Of a stretch of DNA of 64,000 nucleotides, positions 35,677-43,002 are shown in pieces; position 1 is the stretch's first letter, and each line of letters begins with the position of its first letter. The translations under genes and the position numbers were made by a program. The stretch is taken from contig JADYXR010000075.1 in the NCBI GenBank assembly GCA_021772095.1, positions 1 to 64,000 on the forward strand, read 5' to 3'. Under the pieces are notes generated by a model. It was not told where the DNA came from. It saw only the letters and a list, made by a program, of their open reading frames with translations, and did not search any database. Source of the DNA: Candidatus Obscuribacter sp. (GTDB taxonomy: Bacteria; Cyanobacteriota; Vampirovibrionia; Obscuribacterales; Obscuribacteraceae).

Positions 35677-37587
35677 ATGCCAACTGTATATATTGGAAAG
35701 AACGCCGTTAACTTCCACGCGAGCGGACTGATTGGAGAAGGTGGCGAAGCCGAAATCTACCAGCTCAATGCTTCAACGGTGATGAAACTGTTCAAGCAAG
35801 CATCGCATCCACAGTACCAACTGAAAGGCGCCGCGGCACAAGCAATGCAGGCGGCCGCCCGCGCTCGCATCGTAGAGATTCAACGGAAGCTGCCTGCATT
35901 TCCGCGCGGGCTGGCACCACATGTGGTGGAGCCTGATCGGCTTGTCTATGACACCGCCAACTCAAAACAACAAATAGTTGGTTACACCATGCCGCTTATC
36001 ACTCCCGGACACAGTCTCCGCGAATACGCACAGAGAGCCTTTCGCGAATCGAGCGGCATCGGATTGGAGACTGTAATCGAACTATTTGCAGAACTGCACA
36101 AAACCCTCATTTGCCTCCACCAACACGACGTCATCATTGGCGACTTCAATCAGTTCAATGTTTTAGTTTCCGGAAAAACGCCTTATCTAATCGACGCCGA
36201 CAGCATGCAGTACGGAGGTTTTCCATGCAAGACATTCTCGCCTCGTTACGCAGATCCGCTTATTCTAAGGAGCAATTCCGGAGAAGTTTCCATGGTTCAC
36301 AACCATTCGAAACAAACCGATTGGTATGCATTCGCCGTGCTTTTGTTCGAATGCCTCTTATTCGTGCACCCGTATGGAGGCGTGTATAAAACAACGAACC
36401 CAAACAAGAGAGTTTCACCCGAAGAGCGATCGCTGCATCGCATTTCGGTGCTCGATCCCGATGTGCGATACCCAAACTCGGCGTTGCCGTTGAGCAGCCT
36501 GCCGCATGCAGTGCAGCACTTTTACGAACAAGTCTTGACTCATGACTTTCGAGATATTTTTCCACTGCAACTACTTCTTAGTTTGCACCCCGCCAACCAA
36601 TCAGCGCTCACGGTGCGCCCGAACAACGTAATTCATATAAACAAAAAACGCCCGAACGGTGCGACTGTGGCTTCCACCGCCGGTGGTGCCAAGGTCAGAA
36701 ACGTCTTCTCGACCAGTGGCGTCGTTTTAAAAGTAGCATTCGACGGCTCTTCCCTGCGCTACCTTTATCACGAAGACGGCAAGTTTATCCGAGAAGACGG
36801 TCGAGTCATCTTCAGAGGCGGGCTTGACCCAACCTTGAAGTTCGCGTTGAGCGGTTCCTCGACGCTGTGCGGAAAAGGCACCCGCAGTTTTGTGTTTGGC
36901 GAGGACGACGTCATCACTCCACTGCAAGCCGAACTCTATCGACGGCAAGAACCGATATTCGACGCAAACGCTGAGAATTTCTTCTACGTTCAAAACGGAC
37001 AACTCTTCAGGCATTCCATAACCCGACCCGTCCTGGTCGACGACGTTCTTCCAGAGCAAACGCGCATATGGATGGGCTCTGAATTCGGATTCGCGTTTTA
37101 CCTGGCGGGTGAATTCAGAAGGGCGTTCTTGTTCGACAAGTTGGAGTCAGGTCGAACATTGATTGAAATCGACGCCGTGAGCGGCAAGCTGCTCGATGTG
37201 CACTGCAAGTTCAGTCCGAACTATCTGTGGGTGATAGCATCCGTCGAACAAAACGGTCAAATCTTTAACCGCGTTACCACTCTAGACAAATTGGGACGCT
37301 GCCACGGAATAGTCGAGGCTATCGAAGGAAGCGGCACCTGGATGGATGACATCGCCAGCAGTTGCGCGGCTTCGTTTCCTCTGCAATCCGGTGGAACACG
37401 CGAAGCATTGTTGGTTGCCACTGCCGACGGTGTGGTTCAAATCGAATCGATAAAGGGCATCCTGGTCGAAACCAAAGTTTATTCAAATACCAAACAACAC
37501 GTGCAACCAGGAGAGCGTCTGCTTTTCACTGCATCAGGTCTGTACGCCTGGGATGCCAATTCCATTCGGTTGATTACAACAGACTAA
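35677..37587 (+). CDS. Atypical protein kinase with C-terminal beta-rich domain
   Basis: 636 residues. Kinase domain about 15-300: GEGGEAEIYQL (P-loop, 20-30), VMKLFK (Lys37), IGDFNQFN (Asp156, Asn161) as catalytic loop, and LIDADS (Asp173/Asp175) in place of DFG, then W-Y-FA-LLFE. This is the divergent class often encoded with PP2C and vWA proteins. Residues about 330-636 consist of repeated strand-rich segments (LRYLYHEDGKFIREDGRVI, ENFFYVQNGQLFRH, YLWVIASVEQNGQIF), suggesting a propeller-like sensor. No membrane segment. It lies 11 bases after the PP2C gene and about 50 before the hydrolase gene. Confidence 0.82.
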   Translation: MPTVYIGKNAVNFHASGLIGEGGEAEIYQLNASTVMKLFKQASHPQYQLKGAAAQAMQAAARARIVEIQRKLPAFPRGLAPHVVEPDRLVYDTANSKQQIVGYTMPLITPGHSLREYAQRAFRESSGIGLETVIELFAELHKTLICLHQHDVIIGDFNQFNVLVSGKTPYLIDADSMQYGGFPCKTFSPRYADPLILRSNSGEVSMVHNHSKQTDWYAFAVLLFECLLFVHPYGGVYKTTNPNKRVSPEERSLHRISVLDPDVRYPNSALPLSSLPHAVQHFYEQVLTHDFRDIFPLQLLLSLHPANQSALTVRPNNVIHINKKRPNGATVASTAGGAKVRNVFSTSGVVLKVAFDGSSLRYLYHEDGKFIREDGRVIFRGGLDPTLKFALSGSSTLCGKGTRSFVFGEDDVITPLQAELYRRQEPIFDANAENFFYVQNGQLFRHSITRPVLVDDVLPEQTRIWMGSEFGFAFYLAGEFRRAFLFDKLESGRTLIEIDAVSGKLLDVHCKFSPNYLWVIASVEQNGQIFNRVTTLDKLGRCHGIVEAIEGSGTWMDDIASSCAASFPLQSGGTREALLVATADGVVQIESIKGILVETKVYSNTKQHVQPGERLLFTASGLYAWDANSIRLITTD

Positions 37588-37635
37588 AAACTCAAAGCTC
37601 ACGTAAGTAAAACACAGCACCAAGGAGATCGAATC

Positions 37636-38691
37636 ATGACAGCTTCAGCACCACAAACACTAGCAAAGTACGAACTACCCTATCCGCCGCTCTACGAGCC
37701 AAAGCGGGTGGGTGAATTCTTCACACCAAAATATGATGACATCATGGCAAGCGCCGCCGATTGGCGCAAGTTGCACAACGTAGAACCTCGCAGAAAAGAC
37801 AAACACTCGGTGGCGTTGACCATCATCGATCAACAGAAAACGTTTTGTCTTGACGATGGAGAACTGTCGATAGCGCCGGCTTCGGTGGGCGACACTCTCA
37901 ACATCACCGAGTTTCTATATCGAAACATGCGCGTCATCAGTGACCTCATTCTGACATTAGATACTCACTATCTGTTTCAGATTTTCCACCCGCTGTTCTG
38001 GATCGATCAGGACGGCAAACATCCAAACGGCTTTACTGTAGTGCTTCCCGGCGATGTCGGAAAAACGATTTTCGTCAATCCTGAGATGGCTTACATTCTC
38101 TTCGGCGATATGAAATTTCTATCGTGGTTGCAAAACTACGCAGTGCATTACACCGAAGAATTAGCGCGACTTGGAAAACCGCCTCTTGTAATTTGGCCTG
38201 TTCATGGGCGGCTTGCCAGTCCCGGACATGCGCTTGTGCCATCACTGCAGGTGGCAGTCGATTTTCACGACATCGCGCGATGGAGCAGAACGCAATACAG
38301 ACTGAAAGGTGATTTGCCTCTCAGCGAGTATTACTCGCCTTTCGGAACCGAAGTAACCAGGGCGCATGACGGCGTCACGGTTGGAGAAGAATCCGATAAG
38401 GCAGTTGAAGATTTGCTCAAATACGAAGCGTTGATCATCGCGGGTGAAGCCGAATCGCACTGCGTTCGCGCGGCGATTTACGACATCCTCAAGAAGATCA
38501 AAGCGCAGGATCCGGCGCTGGCCAAGCGGGTTTACATACTCGAGGATTGCACATCGTCCGTTCCAGGATTTGAAGTGCAAGGTCAAGAGGCAATCGCCGA
38601 TTTCAAGAAAGCAGGCATGAACGTAGTCAATTCCAGAACACCGATGCAGGACTGGCCCGGAATCAATCAAGACATCTTCGACGTGGTGTAG
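37636..38691 (+). CDS. Isochorismatase/nicotinamidase-family cysteine hydrolase
   Basis: 351 residues. The core has LTIIDQQKTF with catalytic Asp65 and IIAGEAESHCVRAAIYD with nucleophile Cys276. The fold also includes TLDTHYLFQIFHP (metal-ligand region of nicotinamidases). It is longer than simple nicotinamidases (about 200), with an N-terminal extension and a middle insert. Members hydrolyse nicotinamide, isochorismate or carbamoyl groups. Nicotinamide would link it to NAD, but the substrate is not determined. AGGAG precedes the ATG. Inside the PP2C/kinase/vWA operon, so its reaction may be regulated by, or feed into, that module. Confidence 0.85.
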   Translation: MTASAPQTLAKYELPYPPLYEPKRVGEFFTPKYDDIMASAADWRKLHNVEPRRKDKHSVALTIIDQQKTFCLDDGELSIAPASVGDTLNITEFLYRNMRVISDLILTLDTHYLFQIFHPLFWIDQDGKHPNGFTVVLPGDVGKTIFVNPEMAYILFGDMKFLSWLQNYAVHYTEELARLGKPPLVIWPVHGRLASPGHALVPSLQVAVDFHDIARWSRTQYRLKGDLPLSEYYSPFGTEVTRAHDGVTVGEESDKAVEDLLKYEALIIAGEAESHCVRAAIYDILKKIKAQDPALAKRVYILEDCTSSVPGFEVQGQEAIADFKKAGMNVVNSRTPMQDWPGINQDIFDVV

Positions 38692-38707
38692 ACGACGCCG
38701 GATACGC

Positions 38708-38752
38708 GGGAACGCGCAACGCGGCAACGCGCAACGCGACAACGACAACGCG
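38708..38752. repeat. AACGCG-type simple repeat in the operon spacer
   Basis: Seven to eight copies of AACGCG/CAACGCG with small changes lie in the 170 bases between the hydrolase and vWA genes. Non-coding; no terminator structure was recognised. Confidence 0.6.
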
Positions 38753-38861
38753 GCCAGTCCAGGCGAACTACGAGGGAATCACGTAATCGTGAATCAGAAC
38801 GCCTGCCGCGAAGATCGAAAAATGATTTCAACGACCAACTGCAATTTCAAGGAGAAGTATC

Positions 38862-39683
38862 ATGACAAACCAAACCCCCGACGCATCTGATTTATTCAAA
38901 GATGCGCTTAGCTCCGGCGAGATTTCGCCGGGATCCGCGATGCTCCTGGGAGGTCTTTCCCAACGCATCAATCGCACCATGTCCGCACCATCGGTGAAGC
39001 CAACCGTCACCGAACAAACGCAACTCTGCATGGTGATCGACAACTCACCATCGATGGAGCATCAAGACAATCACCTGGCCGTGATTGAAGGTCACAACCT
39101 GGTCGTCAATTCGCTGATGAACGCGCGAGCGGTCAACTCGATTGAATCATTGACGCAGTTGCTAAACAAATCGCCTGACTATGTGAAACGTGTCACAGGA
39201 GACGTCGATCACTTTCGCTGGTCGAACTTAAAAGCAGCACCGCGGCTGGACAAGAAAGGCTTCATCGCCGGATCAGGAACGCCGCTCTACGACCGGTGCC
39301 TGGAGGCTCTCGGAAGCGTGATTGCCAGGACAAAGTGGTGGGAGGACACTTATGGGATTCAAACACGCTCGGTCACATTACTTATGAGCGATGGAGACAA
39401 TAACTCAGGCAAAGCCACAGCGGATGATGTCGCGCAGGTTGTTCAGGATATGTTAGGGATGGAGAAGCATCGAATCTTTTTTATGGGAGTAAAATTCGGT
39501 GGTGTCGATTTTAGAAAAATCGGCAAAGACATGGGCATACCGGACAACTGCATCGATATTGTAGAGCGCGATCCGCGCGCTATTCGAGCTCGATTCCAAC
39601 TCTTCAGTCAATCAGCTACCGCCATCGCCAGTGGTGCGGCTCCTGCGACGATTCAGTCGCTTGGATTTGGTGGCACGACCTGA
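38862..39683 (+). CDS. von Willebrand factor A (vWA) protein, TerY-like
   Basis: 273 residues. The MIDAS metal site is complete: DNSPS (Asp60, Ser62, Ser64), Thr140 in GSGTPLYD and Asp177 in LMSDGDNN. Ends with a short Ala/Gly tail. No signal peptide or membrane segment, so cytoplasmic, as for TerY. vWA proteins of this type bind partners through the metal. Located in one operon with PP2C, an atypical kinase and a hydrolase. AGGAG lies eight bases before the ATG. Its last 31 bases overlap the end of the convergent spoIID gene. Confidence 0.88.
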   Translation: MTNQTPDASDLFKDALSSGEISPGSAMLLGGLSQRINRTMSAPSVKPTVTEQTQLCMVIDNSPSMEHQDNHLAVIEGHNLVVNSLMNARAVNSIESLTQLLNKSPDYVKRVTGDVDHFRWSNLKAAPRLDKKGFIAGSGTPLYDRCLEALGSVIARTKWWEDTYGIQTRSVTLLMSDGDNNSGKATADDVAQVVQDMLGMEKHRIFFMGVKFGGVDFRKIGKDMGIPDNCIDIVERDPRAIRARFQLFSQSATAIASGAAPATIQSLGFGGTT

Positions 39684-40837
39684 CAGCCAGGGAAATAGAA
39701 TCGCAAAATCTGATCGCATTTCTTTCCACGAAGAGCCAATCCGGCGGCTCCCCACTGACAAAGACCGACGCCGTGACCGGCGCCCGATGATTGTATTTTG
39801 ACAAATTCCTGATCGTTCACTTTGAAAACTTGAAAGCGGTATCGCGTGCTTGGAATGAGGCCCCAACCACGCGCTCTGCCGATCTTTACCATCGTTTGAT
39901 AGCCACTGAGCTGTTTATTAATGCCACTCGTGGGAGATTCGATCGTCACCTCGGTCGGACGTTTCTGGCTATCGTATTTCATGATGGTGGGCATGCCACC
40001 ATCAAAAACATTTTTCAGAACCTTTGCCGGCACTGTTGTTGTTTTGGTTTTCCAGAATGGGGATTGCGTACAATAGACACATTTGACCGGCTGAAGATAC
40101 TTGAGCGGTATTGCACCCTCTCCGAAAATCACGTCACCACTGCTGGTGCCGCCTGCGCAGGTGGAATGGAAATATGGTTGTATCGGCGAGTTGTTGTAAA
40201 AGAGGCGCTTGCTGGCAACACTTTTGACGGCACGCACGACCGCGGGACTGGCAAATTCGCATCCTTTATAGGCTTGTTCTTTAGTCGAATCGCCGACGAT
40301 TTCACCATCTTTCTTGCGCTCGACGATGCCCGTAACCAGCACTGCCAGTGCCTTCAAAGCTTCAGGATGACAGTCCGGCGGCGACTCGCTGCCGACAACG
40401 GAGGCGACATAATCAATCGTGGGAATCTCGTTGACGCATTTCAAACCGGACAATCCCGGACGCGAATCATCCACGGAAAAAACTAAACGACCCAGATAAG
40501 CACGTTCTACTCGCGGGCTCAATCGAATGCGCACGCCGCGACTATCGAGTGCTTGCACGACCAATCGTCGGGAAGCGAAGAATGGTGCCGATGCTCGATT
40601 GGCAGCGTTCAAACCCCGCAATTGCAGATGATTGTTTTCAACTCCCACATCAATCCACTCGTTTCCAACTCTCATATTGCGAGGAGAAACGATTTCGAGA
40701 GGTCCTTTCATTTTGACGCTTTTGATATTGTCGCTCATCTCGAATAGTTGAACGCGCAAGTTCGAAGGCAGCGCTTCGGCGCTCCTACATACAAAAGAGA
40801 AAGAGATAAGGAGTAGCAGTAAAATTCTTACGATCAC
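39653..40837 (-). CDS. SpoIID/LytB-domain exported protein
   Basis: 394 residues from a GTG start with an N-terminal hydrophobic signal (IVRILLLLLISFSFVCRSAEA). The SpoIID domain shows SPRVERAYLGRLVF, IDYVASVVGSE (Glu), ALKALAVL, FHSTCAGGTSS and SSGAGHGVGLCQWGA. In Bacillus, SpoIID is a lytic transglycosylase that acts on peptidoglycan. In non-sporulating bacteria such proteins trim or remodel the wall. It follows the penicillin-binding gene in one leftward operon, 38 bases away, so the two probably act on peptidoglycan together. It overlaps the vWA gene by 31 bases, tail to tail. Confidence 0.9.
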   Translation of the reverse strand: MIVRILLLLLISFSFVCRSAEALPSNLRVQLFEMSDNIKSVKMKGPLEIVSPRNMRVGNEWIDVGVENNHLQLRGLNAANRASAPFFASRRLVVQALDSRGVRIRLSPRVERAYLGRLVFSVDDSRPGLSGLKCVNEIPTIDYVASVVGSESPPDCHPEALKALAVLVTGIVERKKDGEIVGDSTKEQAYKGCEFASPAVVRAVKSVASKRLFYNNSPIQPYFHSTCAGGTSSGDVIFGEGAIPLKYLQPVKCVYCTQSPFWKTKTTTVPAKVLKNVFDGGMPTIMKYDSQKRPTEVTIESPTSGINKQLSGYQTMVKIGRARGWGLIPSTRYRFQVFKVNDQEFVKIQSSGAGHGVGLCQWGAAGLALRGKKCDQILRFYFPGCQVVPPNPSD

Positions 40838-40875
40838 TTATTTATGTTAGACCGACAGATACGTTGAGTGCAATT

Positions 40876-41850
40876 TTATTGAGATCCAGGCCATTCAACC
40901 GACAACAATTGTTCGCGCGCTTGCGGAATGGCGCTGTCATGGCTGGTTCCCACTGGAGCGTAGAGGCAAAACGCATGCTTGGGATTATCGTGCGGAAAGT
41001 AACCCGTCACCCATGATTCGAATTTTCTGCCGCGCGCAACCGTTCCAGTTTTAGCTGCAATCTTTAATTTGTGATGAGGATCGAGTTTCTCTGCCGTTCC
41101 ATTCTGGCAGGCCATCACCATCCCCGCGCGAATGTGCCGAAAGGTCGAGTCTTTAAGTTTGAGCGCAAACGGTTTCACACTCAGATCATTAGTATCAAAC
41201 ATCCCCGCGTTCTTCAAAGGCGGCACATCACCTTCGGTCGCAAAAATGGCTGCCAGTCTCAGAAGTTGAAGCGCGTTAGGCTGCAAATCATCGGCAAGAC
41301 CAAGTGCGTAAAGCACAGTCGAGTATTTTGGTTTCGTTGGGAAGGCACCGCATTCGAAACCAGCGACTGCTCTATCAAAACCAAACTTTTGCGCATATTC
41401 AATGATGGCGGCCGGTCCGGTTTTCCTGGTCGCTCTGGCGAAAAAGACATTGCAAGATTTCGCGATCGCTTGCTCGATATTGATGTCGCCGTGAGGTTCT
41501 CCGCAGTGATAAGATTCGGAATCGATCACGATCGTGCCTCTGCATTCCGAGGTTTCGTTTGGATTTAAAAGACCTTCCTCTAATAGGCAGGCGGCGGTGA
41601 CCAGTTTCATCACCGACCCAGGTCGCGTGTGCGGAACTTTCAATCCGGACGGAAATCCGACATTGCCGTTTTTCAAATCGCCCCAGAAAAAAATGCCGCC
41701 GGACGGAACGGATTTTTCCGACGGTCCTGCCGCCTCGGCAGGTTCGCCTTGCGCCACTTCAAAAGCGCTGCCCAAACCAAATATTGACTTCAAAAACCGG
41801 CGCCTTTCCGGGTTTTCAATTTCTTCGCGAGGCTTTGTTTCGTCCGTCAT
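40876..41850 (-). CDS. Penicillin-binding transpeptidase-domain protein with twin-arginine N-terminus
   Basis: 324 residues. The transpeptidase fold has all three active-site motifs: SVMK (Ser79, Lys82), SCN (132-134) and KTGT (267-270). The N-terminus carries ERRRFLK (15-21), a twin-arginine consensus, but the following hydrophobic stretch is short (SIFGLGSAF), so Tat export is likely but not certain. It lacks the pedestal and glycosyltransferase domains of large PBPs and is shorter than most class B PBPs. First of two genes with spoIID, suggesting a coupled wall-remodelling unit. Confidence 0.87.
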   Translation of the reverse strand: MTDETKPREEIENPERRRFLKSIFGLGSAFEVAQGEPAEAAGPSEKSVPSGGIFFWGDLKNGNVGFPSGLKVPHTRPGSVMKLVTAACLLEEGLLNPNETSECRGTIVIDSESYHCGEPHGDINIEQAIAKSCNVFFARATRKTGPAAIIEYAQKFGFDRAVAGFECGAFPTKPKYSTVLYALGLADDLQPNALQLLRLAAIFATEGDVPPLKNAGMFDTNDLSVKPFALKLKDSTFRHIRAGMVMACQNGTAEKLDPHHKLKIAAKTGTVARGRKFESWVTGYFPHDNPKHAFCLYAPVGTSHDSAIPQAREQLLSVEWPGSQ

Positions 41851-42015
41851 GCCGACTCCAGATCCAAGTTTTACAATCTATTCACACGCTTTCAACCTGC
41901 GGTTTCCAACAGTTTAGCGAGTCGCACTCATAATACTCTCAAGGACTCCGTAACAAGATCAGGTTCGTTCCGTAAATCGGCTCGCGCCCTCATTCCCTAC
42001 TCCGGAAATCGCCCA

Positions 42016-43002
42016 ATGCAGACACTCTTAGTGTGCTTGACCATCCTAGCCTGTTTCGCCGCGACCACGGATTGGTCGCAATATTGTAATGGAAACTTAG
42101 TCGATGCAATCATCCCGCCACCCTCAGTGCAGCTATATCTTCAAGATCAGCTGGTCGAGAAACAACCGACGGGTAGAGAAATTGTCGGCTGGATGCAAAT
42201 CAAGCCGACGGAAAACGGTTCCGGTTTCAAATTGTCGTCCGATTTAAAATTGTCCTCAGAGTTGAAAGTTGCCTCCGGCGTGAAACCGACCGCAGGTTCA
42301 AATCCAATCGCAGGATTGAATCCAACCCTGGTTTCAAAACCAAGTCTGAGTTCAGAACTGAACCCATCAAAGCTAATCCTTGCAAGCGCTCCAAAAGTTT
42401 CTGCAGCTTCCAGAACTTCTCAAGCTTCTAAAACTCTTCCAGCTTCCAAAGTTTCATCCGACAGCAAAATCGAAGCAACCTTGCCGCAGATTTCGATGAT
42501 CACAATTCTGCATCACTTTAATGCGGACGAAAACGAGAGCCTGAAAGGATTATCGCTAGAAAAATTAGCGAACAAATTCGTTGTAAAAAGCGACCACAAG
42601 AGAAACGCCGGGCTGTTCATAACCCTGATAAAGGACGGCGACACACGCGCCTGTTGGGGTTCTGTCAATTCGAGCCAGCGCAATCTGGTCCAGGCGGCGG
42701 TTTACACAACGGAAGACGCGCTCACGAAAGATTATAGATATTCAAAAATCAAGAAGAGTGAAATTAATCAACTTATACCTCAAGTGACAGTAGTAAAGAA
42801 GATCATTCCTATAAACTCCATAGTGTCCATGCAGCCCTTAAAACAAGGACTGATGGTGCGAGCCGGAGGAAAAGGTGCCGTGCTTTTGCCGGGCGAAGCA
42901 AGTGATCCACACTACCAACTTGTGAAGACCAAACTGAAAGCCGGAATCCCAATGTCGCAACCCTGCCAACTCTACAGAATCGAAGCCGATGTTTACCGAT
43001 AA
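42016..43002 (+). CDS. Exported AMMECR1-domain protein
   Basis: 328 residues: a signal peptide or anchor (MQTLLVCLTILACFAA), a Ser/Lys-rich repetitive linker (about 75-150), then ~170 residues matching AMMECR1: DTRACWGSVN in place of the usual LRGC.G, then QAAVYTTEDALTKDYRYSKIKKSEINQLIPQVTVV and GLMVRAGGKGAVLLPGEASDPHYQLVKTKLKAGI. AMMECR1 proteins are normally cytoplasmic and of unknown biochemical role, so an exported form is unusual. It overlaps the next gene (alpha-2-macroglobulin) by 14 bases, indicating one transcript and possibly coupled translation. Confidence 0.8.
   Translation: MQTLLVCLTILACFAATTDWSQYCNGNLVDAIIPPPSVQLYLQDQLVEKQPTGREIVGWMQIKPTENGSGFKLSSDLKLSSELKVASGVKPTAGSNPIAGLNPTLVSKPSLSSELNPSKLILASAPKVSAASRTSQASKTLPASKVSSDSKIEATLPQISMITILHHFNADENESLKGLSLEKLANKFVVKSDHKRNAGLFITLIKDGDTRACWGSVNSSQRNLVQAAVYTTEDALTKDYRYSKIKKSEINQLIPQVTVVKKIIPINSIVSMQPLKQGLMVRAGGKGAVLLPGEASDPHYQLVKTKLKAGIPMSQPCQLYRIEADVYR

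Noticed and set aside
34760-39683. Full tellurium-resistance (ter) operon
   Set aside because: No TerB, TerC, TerD or TerZ-like frames were found in the window; only the vWA/PP2C/kinase part is present.
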